A stretch of 64,000 bases of DNA from Cyprinodon diabolis. Taxonomy: Eukaryota > Chordata > Actinopteri > Cyprinodontiformes > Cyprinodontidae. How positions within the stretch are numbered: position 1 is the first letter of the stretch; each line of letters starts with the position of its first letter. The stretch lies in NCBI GenBank assembly GCA_030533445.1, contig CM060073.1:40036928-40100927 (forward strand). The letters run 5' to 3'. Made by a program: the position numbers and the translations under genes. Below are positions 38,901 through 50,900 of this stretch, piece by piece. Below the pieces are notes generated by a model. That model did no database searches and was not told the origin of the DNA. It worked only from the letters and a program-made list of their open reading frames with translations.

Positions 38901-41900
38901 CAACATACAAAATGCATCCAGCTGACAAACTGTGACAAGGTTCAACCTGACGGTGTTTTGCATTGGATTGCAAACATGTTGGTCTCTAGACATGCAAAGC
39001 TGGTTGGACCGTGCTCAAAAAGACCTGCAGCTCTAACTACAGCTGAAAGTCTTTCTATAGTATTACTTTTCATAAATTTTTCAACCACCGTCATGGAATC
39101 CTGGGACTGAAAGTTCACTGAATGGAAAACTGCTTAAATGCTTGAGTATCTATGAATACAAAATTTAATTTCATATTTAAAGGGGAATCTTTTGTTGTAC
39201 ATAGCTGTAATTTAATGGCCACACACACGAAATAACTTGATCCAAATCAAAGCAGAAAAAAGGCCCTGAAGGCTTCCTTTCAGGTGACAGAGGGTGAGCA
39301 GATCAGATCTGACACCAAGTGGCAGTGCCACCTGCCTCTCCCATGTTAGGCTTCGCCCCCTGCCTTGCTCTTCACCCTAGAAATCATCAGCGAATGAAGC
39401 GTATTAACTAATACGGACACATATTGTAACATGGCCAAACCTGAGTAACAACTTACCACAAGAATAAATATATGAAGATTTCTCTCAGAATTTCCATCAC
39501 AAGGCAAATCTTTGCACACTTCCTAATTTCTGTATGTTTTAAGCAAAACAAACATGCCTAGATATCCAGGTGAAACCCTGCTCCCCCCTTTCATCAAATT
39601 TCTCTTTAACTAAGGCAACAGAGAAAGATCTGGGTTAATTAAAATGCATGTCACATGCCTCCTGTGGCTGCCATACTGTTAGCTCTACTTTAGTCCCTTT
39701 TGCTGCCGTTGTAAGGAAAGGAAATGAGAGCAGTGACTCATGTCCCAAGCCACAGGCCCTCAACATTTGATCAAGAGGAGCTCCAAGGCAACCAGCTGAA
39801 CTTGACCCCCCGGCGGTAGTCTCGTAAGCAGGAAGAACACCATAGAGAGCAGTGTAGCTCTTCAAAGCGTTAAATATCACCCCAGGCAAAGAGAGTGCCA
39901 CTTGCTCGCTAATCGCCTGTCTGTCACTTCCTGGCATCCCCTGGCATCCAGCTGGCACACAAACATGGCCAGCTCTAAAGAGGTCCATCAATAACAAAAG
40001 GGGGTTTAAAACTAAGATTTCTACATTTGTGTAAAATGTGCTTAATTCAAACCAAAGTGTCTGCATGCAGCAACTGGTAGTTGATTATTTTTTTGCAGGT
40101 TTGCAGATCTGACACATGCGCACACACACATAGCATGCAGTCCATCCCACCGATTTCTTCCCGCTTGAAACCGATCTAGCAGGCGGCAGATGGCAGAAAC
40201 AGCCTACCCTTATCTTTTATTGAATATTTGTTTGTTTTATTCATTTGGTTTCACAGATGCACTGCTGCAAATATCCTTACCCACAGCTCTCAGTTTAAAT
40301 GATCAAACATTTCCTGGTGTAGTGAACGAGTCACAGGAAAAAACATAGAAAGAGATGGCATGAAATGAAAAAAATAAAAAAGTCATGTTTGGTTCTGTCG
40401 CCCTGATTTTCACAGGAATCCTGAAGTTTCATGAAGTTTACCTCGGTGAGGGTGTGTCGGAAGGGGGGTCAGACTTCCAGGACGGGGGTAGTGGTGGGAT
40501 GGTTAGCGGCTCTTCGCTGGAGCAACACATTGCGAGCGCTCGGGAGGCCCTGGGAGTCGAGTCCTACTACAGCAGGTAGGATGCTTGTATCTGAATGAAC
40601 GATTAACCCTTCCCTGGGATCAGAGCCTTATGTTTTGCATGTTCAGCCTTAGGACTTGGGGTGTCCCAGTTCTTTTTGAGGTATAACAGGAGGGCAAGGT
40701 TGTTGGTCTTTCTTCTCATAGAAACTGGGAAAACTTGAAAAACTGTGTTATATTGTACAATTTACCTTTCACAAGCAAAGAGAGAATTAAATATTTTTTC
40801 TTTTAAAATATAATATTTTCTCTAAATGTTTGATCTGATGTAACTAAGCTCTGCGCTCTGCTGAAAGTGAGAATTTAAAGTAGCAATTATATACTTATTT
40901 AAAGGATCACCATATAAATTACATAAAATGCATTCTAAAACAAGTAAGGTAAGTAAACAATTGAAAGAGCAGATATCTTCCCATCCATAAAGGAAAAGAA
41001 ATCATGTGCTTTTGCTCTTTTTTCAAAAAGAAATAGAGGATTTTCCAGCTAAAACTGGTGTGGCCATCTTTGTTTTACTTCAGCCTTCCGCCTCTGGTTG
41101 TCGTAGTGATGTCATAATTCTGTAGTTAAGTAATTTTGTAGTTCTGTAAGTAATTATGTATTTTTTGATAACCCAGTTACACAAGTTAATGATGAGAAAC
41201 GAAGAATAAAAGAAGCTTAATAAAAGGTGTCTATTTTGAAGTTCTCTGATTGTTTCAGCATTTTTTTAATATGGCTTCTGCTTTCATTCTTTTCATCTCA
41301 CGATAAGTAAGCTTGTAGGGGAAATTACCCTATACAGCAAGGGTTTTCATTTGAAGAAAAATAAATAAATGAATAAAAAACAAAGTTGAAAAAAACATTT
41401 TTCTTTGTAGACAGATTTTTATTTATTTATTTTTTACTGTTTTTGGGTCAGGTTTAAGTACCTAAAAGTGCATAAGCAGAGAACAAGAGAGAATCCCTAT
41501 TAATTTATTTTTTAGTTTAAAAGCTAGTTTCCTTTAACCTGGCATAAGCCAGATTGATACGTGTAGCTCAATTTGAGTTCAACATAGTATCGATCTGATA
41601 AGGCTCCGGGGGAAAGTGTTGGCAAATGGGAGGGACATTTAGTGCAGTTCCTTGAGCTGATTGGGTAAGGGTCACTAAGGGGCACATGCCTCCATGTCGA
41701 GCAGACATCTTTCCATCCACAAAGGCAAAAATCACATGCTTTTGTTTTTTTTTTCAAAAAAGAAATAGAGGATATTCCAGCTAAAACTGCCGCAGCCATC
41801 TTTATTTTACGTCAGCCTTCCGCCTCTGCTGGTCGTTGTGATGTCATACACGTCTCCGCATTTCATTGGTTCCGAACATTTCTGTATCAAAGCAAATGCA

Positions 41901-44900
41901 TTTGTTGCCTTCTGACCTTCTGACCTTGCTTGCAAGGAAAAGTTTCCTTTATGTATTCGTATAATTTTCTTTAGAACTCACTAAATGTTTAGAGGCTCCT
42001 TCTACATGCTTCTCACATTTTGCTCCTGACAGAACTGGGATTGCAAAGTCGGGTTTCTATTTGCCAATCAATCTTCTTTGGGAACAAGAACCGCCCCTTT
42101 ATTCTAACTTATTTGGCAACAAGCTTAGGATTATCAATCATTTAGAAACCTGTTTCAGAATCAGAATCAAGTTTATTGCCAAGTAGGTTTGCACTAAAAG
42201 GAATTTGACTTGGTGTTGATGATGCAGACAAATTAGATATATATGCAAAATCTATAGCTATATACAATATAAAATATACAATTTTTCTGCAAAATGTAAA
42301 TGTACAGATGTAGTTCCTTAAAATTTAGCTTTCTCATTTCCACTTCACAGTATGTTTTTTGCATATGAAGTTATTATTGGAAAGTGCACAGGTTCCTTCT
42401 CTAGAAAATGGACAAATATCATCTAAACCTTAAACTTGGTTTAACTCCTCTAATATTGTTTTAAATTTTTATCGTAACTCTTTACAGTGTCAAGGTTGAT
42501 TAACCTTACCGTCACTAAACTCATGATGCACACCATCCGCAATACACAGACACTGAAGGACTTCCACCATGCTGGAAAAAACCTTTCTATCACCCATGAA
42601 GGGTTCTGTTTTTAAGGCCTGACCTTTGGTATATTACCGTTTAAAATACATTCCCTTAAATATAAAAAATGATGTACATTAAAACTATATTGGGCTGCAT
42701 TTGGACAACTTCTATGGGTTCATTTGAAACTACTTTAGGGTCTTGACCTGGACTGCAGCTCTCCATTTGGAAATCTTAATCCATCTACTTTAATTAAATA
42801 AATGGACAAATACTCTCCTCTCATTCTGTTTTTTTTTTTTTTGCAACAACTCCTCATCCAATAATAAATAAAGTAAATAATAATGCAGTTTAAACATTTT
42901 ATCTAAATCATTTGCTCATTGCTTTATAGAATGCTATATCATTCATTGCTTTTTGAAAACATAGGTGTAAAACTCATTGTATCATTGGAATATTCAATTT
43001 TAATGAACTCTCAATCACAGATTAACATGCTTTATTTGTAAAAAGTGAAATCAAATGATTTTCTGTCCAAGCTGTAGCCAAAACGTAACATTAGTATCCT
43101 CAGAGCCTGTTGAATGGTCATTTTATCATGCTTCTGTGTGTAAAGAGTCTTATTCTGCGCCACTGAATCCTTGGATGACAGGCTCCCCACCACCTGCCTG
43201 AAAGAGTCCCCCTCCCTGCTCCGAGGAAATAAATGAGATGGAATAATGGCTCTTTGTATTGCAATGGATGGTGAGTCCGCCTGACAAATAGTGCATCAGA
43301 AGTGAAGCAAAAGATAAAGGGGGTTACTCTGAGAATCAGAAGCAGTAAAAGACTGAGAAGAGGCGATAAAATCAATAGGAAAGAGTCAAAGAAGCCAAGG
43401 TTGGTAAATAAAGACCTAACACACGACAGGGGAAGCAGCCTGAGGGAGATGGAAGATGCAGCAGTGTGGGATTGAAAGTTAAAGTCACCCACTGTCATCC
43501 TTTTTTAAGCTTCTCTAGTTGGTATTCGATGCATAGTGCCCAGCTGGTGTGCCCTGTGCCTTTCTCAAACGCCAAAGCAGCTTGGCCCTCCTGCACCATT
43601 ATCAGCTCATTTTCTACTCCAAAGGGAAGTTGCACACACACCACTGTGCCTGGATGGGCACAATATGGCACCACTTACCAGCCCATTCACTATCTGGAGT
43701 GCAGACAAAGGGACTGCTTCACTCTGAAATGACTGGAGACTTAAGTGAATGAGGTGGAAGTGAAGTGGTAAGAGAATGTGTGCAAAACAAATACGGACAA
43801 GGCTTTTACGGACAAGGGAAGTGAGGCTTTTTTGACATAATCTCTTATTGTTGCCTTAATTGAAAACCTTCAGTTTGATGCTCATTACATCCAATAATGA
43901 TTAAGCCAGTGTACCACAAAACCAGACAGACAAGCAAACCAGGCAAACAGCCTGCTAGATTCCAGCAGCCCACCTTGACGTGTTGCCACTGGGAATGCCC
44001 ATGTTTTTGCTGATTTTTTTTTGTGTTTTTCCCTCTCACACCATCAACATCCACCACACACATCACTTCTAACACTATAGCATATAATTGTTTAATAATT
44101 GTTGTACTGTTCTGAATGAAGATGTTTGATATGGCTTTTTAAAACCTTCTCCATTCATTTTAGTCATGATTTAACTCAAACCAACTGCAGGAAGCTGCTG
44201 TTTTTCACCCATTGTACTAATAAAAAATAGCTGCTCGCATTTGTGCAGTCTCTTAGTTGACAATTATTATCTTTTATATGATAGATATGTCCAAAGTAGA
44301 AATGATTTTCCTTAGCTGATACATGAAGCACCTTGTGGCATCATATCTTTAAGATAGATGTTTTCAAGGTGCTATAAGAACACCTTGAGCTTGAAAATCA
44401 ATCTGCCTCAAATAAGAGCAGTGATTAAATGAATCACAATTTTATTCTTAACAGTATATCCTGTGGTGATGAAGGATAACGGTTTTCACAGTTGGATATG
44501 TATAAATTATCTTTAAATATGAACACTACCTCTGAATCTTTGAATAAGTAGTGTTTTTTATTATATGCATGCACCTTGGAACAGTTTGATTTATCTTCAT
44601 CCAACGAATGTGTTTTGGTGTTTTCAGGTTCTTCTGCTGAGAAGGTTTTCCACATGTCTTAACAGAGATAAAAGCTAAAATTTTGCTTGTTTTAAAACTG
44701 TTGGTGCATCGGGGAAAAGATCCAGACATGAAGACAGAAGGGGGGGGGGGGGGGGGTAAGAAGAGTGTGGAGGGGGCGGCTGACTCCCCACGGACTAGAT
44801 CAGCATTACCAGCATTATAATGAAAGGATTTAACTGTGCTTATCATCTGGGTGTCGGCTCAAGGCTGGGAAATTGGGCCAAGAGTGTGGGTTGAATAGTG

Positions 44901-47900
44901 TGTATTTATGGCAGTTCAGGAGTGTGTGGAGTTTATTTAACTGCGAAAGAAACAATGTCATTCTCCGCATTGTCTTCTCTGCTCGAGAGGGTTTATTTTT
45001 TTGCCTGCCAATATTTTTTTTTACGGCTGAGAAAGTCTGTGTCTCTCATCTCTTTCCGTCTCTTTCAGGGGTTGCTCGAGCAGCGAGACAGAGAGCGAGG
45101 CGGGAGACTTTCTCGACCAACAGTTTGAAGAACTCAACAACAAGCTCAACTCTGTTACCGACCCAACAGGCTTCCTTCGCATGGTGTCCAGAAACAACCT
45201 GTTCAACAGGTAGGAGGTGGTTGCACATCAACAGAACGTTTCCAACGCTCTTTGACTTAATCACCAAATTCGACTTAAAACCTCTTCCTCATAAAACAAG
45301 AAGGATTAAAAATATGTCCTTGGGTAAGGAGATTTGTGGGTATTGTGGCTCATCTGTGAAAGGAGTCTCTTTGGCATTGTCTTGCCGGCGCGGAGGAAGC
45401 ATGTGAATTCTCCTTATTAAATAGACGGAGCAGAGCCAAGCTGCTAAAGCCCTTATCAACTCCCTCTGATGGAGCTCAGTGTGTGGATGTTCATCTGTGT
45501 GCACTCATTTGTGCGCGTCCTTTTTCCCAGACATCAACGAGGCCAGTGTTTGAGCTGTCTATGTTTGTTGTGCAGACTTATTAAATGTCCATCACTGTCC
45601 TGTTCAGCATGTGATTTGTTAGCTGAACCCAGACTATTTGTGTACATTGCATTGATAGGTAGTGCCTATCGGGAGTAAATGCACTTCTGTGTGTGGGTGT
45701 GAGGGTGGGTCATATTTTCCCTGTCCTAGTCCACAGTTGAGCTGCTCTTTGATGAAGGGGTAATTCCAGCTTTAATTGAGTCTCTGTGCTCATTAGGCCC
45801 CTTTAATGGGCTGCTGGTAATAATCCTTTCATTCTTTCGAGCCTCAAAGAATGTTGAATTATAAAGCTGAACATGTTAAGGAGTCTGTATTCTATCATAA
45901 TACATAAACCAAAGAAAATGAGGAAAACTCTTCAACACCTTTCCCTTGAGGTTTGTCTTTACACCATTAGTGTGCTTTCTAAGGCTTTCTTTGCCTTTGT
46001 TCCTTTTTTTTTGTGTTGACATTTTGTTGCAATTTTTAACACAAATTGTTATTAGGGAGAAAAATCAGAGGGAATAAAATGTTGAAATTAGACTTTTTCT
46101 GATCACAGATTTTCTTTTTTTTGTCTATTTTTGAACACAGATATATGTCAGTTCTAATCTTTATCACAGCATTATTAATGGGGATAAACCATTTTTTTTT
46201 CATTTCTGCATCAATGAAATATTTCAGTTCAATTCAGTTTATTTATATAGCGCCAATTCACAACAGTTCACCAGATCATACAGTCAAATTGATTCAAAGT
46301 TTTCTATCTAAGGAAAACCAGTTGATTGCATCGACTCATTAACTCGGATGCAATCCCTCACACTAAGCATGCGTGTAGCGACAGTGGAGAGGAAAAACTC
46401 CCTTTTAACAGGAAGAAACCTCAAGCAGAACCAGGCTCATTTCACTCTCTTAACAATACAATTTGTTTTGGTAAAATAAAGCATTTACCCATAAACTTGC
46501 TATCAATAAAAATCTCTAAATGGACTCAAATCCTCTATTACCTAGTTATTAATCACTTTACAAGACAGATCTTTTATATTTTTTATTTTGTGTGAACCTG
46601 GAAATAGCTTCACTCTACCAGCAGATAGGACTTTTCTGCCAAATAATCTTGTAATAATTAACAACTGTCTCAAAATTCTAATTTGAAAGAAGTTCTTATT
46701 TACTGTCTTACATTATTAAATCTTTTAGTGATTTATTCAACCTATTCGGCAGCCTTAGAAACCCTGCTTGTTAGGATAAATCTTTAATTATTTGTACTAA
46801 GAGCAGCTCCAAGGTCACACAATGTAGGAGAAACCACACAGCTCTGCAGTTTGCATGCTTAACTCCAGGGAAAGACAAAACTATTCGGAAGTTCACATTT
46901 TAAACTGTGTGTCATAGGGCTGGGAGATTTTACTAAAAAATAATATAAATGTTGGTTTTTGTATCTTTCTTTTTTTTTTTAACAAATACTGATTTTAATT
47001 TTGTTTTACTCTACAGTAACCACAAGCAATAATTGCTCTTTGCATAACATGTTTTGCACAAAGGTGTAACTAAAATAAGTAATTTTGAATCTGTTTAGAT
47101 TCAAATGTTATTAAAGACAATAGCTGTTCTTTACAGCTGATTGGGAAACAGTTTTGTTCTATCTTGCATGCACTGATCTGTGTGCAAGCTGCAACTCTCT
47201 ATAACCTTCTGTGTGGCGCTATACCCACTTTAAGTGCATTACTGCCACCAAAGGGCTGAAGTGAGAAGTGATTTGTCTTAGAATTTTTGCATGCAACCTT
47301 ACAAAAAAAATCAGTGCCTCTGTGATTTGTAAAGTTGTTAATTTAAACTATTGCAGCTGCATTGCAGATGAAATAAATTGTCCAACCTTAATGTGAAGCA
47401 TCTTATTAGCATTTGGGATACAGGGCATTTTAACGTTACTAATTGGAGTCTGCAGCCTATGTGTTGCCTGAGTGTGAAGCCATTCACATGCAACACATAG
47501 GCTGCAGAAGAAGTCTAGCAGATGAAGCCATTAGACCAGAGGTCTTCAACAGGGGGTCCGCGACCCCTAGGGGGTCCGCAGAGGTACTGCATGGGGGTTG
47601 CGAAAGTCTTGGTTGATTAATTTTTTTTATATTCCCTCCTGCAATTTTTTGCACTAATTAAAATGTCTTTAAATACACATTAACATGAATTCAACAGACT
47701 GTAGTAAACAGATAAATGGAAGCAGAAGATGTCTTTCAGTCATCAATGCACACATTCAGCGAAACACAGGAGCTCTTTCAAGCTGGGCACCGTTTCATTC
47801 ACAACACCTGTCCCAATAACCAGGAATCAGAAATACTTTAATAATCCTAGGGAGAAATTACTTTCGTTACATGACTCCATATGTAATAGAGTGACTGTAG

Positions 47901-50900
47901 GACCAGTTTGATATAACACAATTTCATACAATATATATAATTAGGGGGTCCCCGCTCCATCTCGCCATCAGTTTGGGGGTCCTTGGCCTCGAAAACGTTG
48001 AAGACCCCTGCATTAGACTATGAGTTTGCTAACAGATTTTTATTATTGCAGTTTTTTCTGTAGTAGAATAACTAGACGCTTTAAAAGAAAAACAGATCCA
48101 CTTTGCTTTAAGTAGCACCATAAATGACTGGGGGATGTGCCTACATGGAAAAAAAATAACAAATATTACTGATGCAGGTAATAAATGCATCATATTCCAT
48201 CAGAAGCACTGACACTGAAAACTGTGTATGTATGCAGTGTGTTCAATAATACTTAAAGGAAATACTTAGTGTCCCACCAGCTGATTACCAATGGAGTCTC
48301 ATAAATGAAAATCTTGCTAAACTCCAACCACCACTCCATTTCTGTGCAGAAATTTCAATTCCTTGTAAATGAATACTGTTATTATAATGTTGGCTCAGAA
48401 ATAAAGCAGTGAGGATAACAAAATATTTGTCAGTTTCCCTCTTTTATCTCTAATCTTTACAGAGTGGCTTGAATGGATTAGTTTGGCAAGGTGAGGATGA
48501 AAGTCTGTTTAATCCGATCACAGCATAAAGGTCTTTATAGACAGTCAACATATCACGAGGTTGTTTGATGATCTTCATCAAGCAGTTAGTAAAACATTAA
48601 ACCCAGATAAAGTATGAAGCCTTGTTTTAATGAATCAATTAATAAAGAACAAGCATATTGTTTTATTTAGCGAGTATGAAAATAGGTCAGTGTGTGCAAC
48701 ATTTTCAGCCTTTTGATCCTTTGGGTTGTGGCTTAGGCAGTGAATTCGGTCTTTTCCTTCAGCCTCGTTGCCTGTTGTCTTTAAAATTCACTGCTTTGCT
48801 CTGCATTCCACACCTTCACTTGGCTTCTACCTTCCCTCCTCTGTCTTTGCTCCTGTCAGGCTAACAAATGATTGTTTTGCTTTCCTATCGAGGCTTACGC
48901 CAAGGCCTCAGAGAGAGAGACGGAGAGCTGAGAAGCTGGAGGGAAGCCTGTGGCCTGAGGCTACCAGAAGAGCAGGATAGATGTCTGTTGGCATGGTTCC
49001 AGAGGACACTCTGGTGGAGCAGATGGAGTTAGTGACAAGTTCAGACATAAAGCTTTAACCCAGAGGGCCAAGCTGAAGGTTTCTAACCCCTAGGCAACCA
49101 TTAGCACAGTTCTCAGAGTGCAGGGTGTTGGTGGGGCTGAGCTGGGAGCTTTAATCTCCACCACACCATAGATATGCTGCAAAAGAAGGGTCTTTCAACT
49201 ATTATTTACAATACAGTAGTGCAGTAAATGCATTGATTTGATTTTTGCCTGGATATTAGGAATATTATATATAATATAATATATGTAACTCTAGAAGAGT
49301 TCCAGTCTTGGACTTCTTCAGAAGTGCAAGGCTGCCATCTAGTGGAGCTCTTTATGACTGTATTATGGTTTCAGTAGGATGAGCATAAATTGTATACATT
49401 GTATACTCTATCTAATTTAAGATTTGCTTCACTTGAATGTTGCTTAAAGCATAAAACACATATTTGGCTTTCTGCCGTTGAGAGTTGCAAGCTCATCCAT
49501 CCTTCTTTTTACCTAGAAAAAAATTACATAGGCATGATGGTAGGGCAAAAAATAGTAGTGTGTATTTATGCTCACATAGCAATTTGAATACCAAATATTT
49601 GAGTTTGTTTTTTGTGTTTTCTTTGCAGAACCTTGTTTTTTTTAACAGTTTGGGATCATATGGCAGCCTTAATGTAAAAAAAAAAGATAAAATTTTAGTA
49701 TGTGACTTAAAAAACATAAACCCCTCCCTAAATGTAATCATTGCATGAAGTGAGGCCAGGTCAGAGGGATGAAATATCCAGAAGGAAATGCAATAATTCA
49801 AATATTATTAATATTTTTCTTGAAATAACACATTTTCCTTAACTGGAAAATGTAATTATTTCTTTTTTTTTTTGTCCTGTCTGGCAATGTGGCAATAAGA
49901 ATAATTGTCTTGATGCCAAAAAGTGCCCAACAGATGTTACTTTCACAAGTGGAGCAGTAGGGCTGTCGCCTTAGTGTTCCACTTCTTTCATGCATGTAAA
50001 TTGCTTTATTATAATTATGCAGGGAGTTTTACAGATTATATGGACACTGCAATGTAAGTAGAACAGAAGAGGAAAAACAGAAAAGAATGGAAAAGATGAA
50101 AGAAAGAGGAGATAAAAGGGAGATCGTGATAAAATGTAAATGTAATTATTTCAAGAATTCCTTACTTCTTTTTTTTTATAATAAAAATTTAATAAAAAAA
50201 AAATAAAAAAATAAAAAAAGAATTCCTTACTTCTACATCCGTACTTCTAAAATAACAAAAAACAACACTATTATTTATAATTATACGAATTTCACTGTCA
50301 AATCATCTTATTTACCTGCTTAAATAAAGGGCAAATAGGCCTATACTTATTTTAAAAACATTTTACTTCATTTTAGATAAGTTTTTGCCATCCTTATTTG
50401 CATGAACATATTTCCAGCCCATTCTGGTAGCTCCCAGAGAAGTGGCAGGCAATAGGGAGTTTATGATTCCTGAAACAAGTTCTATGTTGCCCCCGAGGTT
50501 TTCTATCAGAAGGAATTTCCATAGGGAAGCCCCATCTGAAGATAACAGAGACAAACTAGTTATTACAGAGGAGTAGATGTTTAACTTCATTCTCCTCCCA
50601 ATGACAAAGTCTCAGGCTTTTTTCTCTGAGGCTAAGTGTAGCAGTTAGACAGTAGTTGATTTTGGCTGTGTCCCTCACTCTGTCAATCCCTCTTCTGTTC
50701 ATCCTACATCACTAGTGAATGGCATGAAAGGTATTTTAACTCCTGCAGTAGCAAACGGTTCTAATGCACACAAGAAACCGGGATTTACAGACCCATCTGA
50801 GCCACATGTAAGCAAAGATGAAGCCCTGAGGTTTGCAAACTGTACACCCTCCTGTCCAAAGCAACTCCTATCAGCTAGCTTGACTTTGGGCTGAGAGTGC

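Larger units (their letters stand above)
37155..40415 (+). other. ttc28 intron f-g
   Basis: 3.3 kb. Holds a dispersed repeat around 37,670-37,860 (AATAATCCCAGAGGGAAATT… GGGGAGCAGTGGGCTGCC), a terminus-like ATCCTCCACTGTACCTTTAA at 38,091-38,110, and a CTCF-like core at 38691. The 143-codon minus-strand frame at 39635-40066 has no family resemblance. Confidence 0.8.
40576..45068 (+). other. ttc28 intron g-h
   Basis: 4.5 kb. Contains two direct 150-bp copies (40967-41116, 41699-41848), a dispersed repeat at 42155-42230 and a 17-base G run at 44740-44756. The remaining sequence is AT-rich with no gene. Confidence 0.8.

Noticed and set aside
39635..40066. 143-codon minus-strand open frame in intron f-g
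   Set aside because: No domain resemblance, no splice or promoter context, ordinary base composition; a frame this long is expected by chance in 64 kb.
43118..43498. 126-codon minus-strand frame rich in Leu/Ser
   Set aside because: Low-complexity translation of intronic sequence; no recognisable motif.
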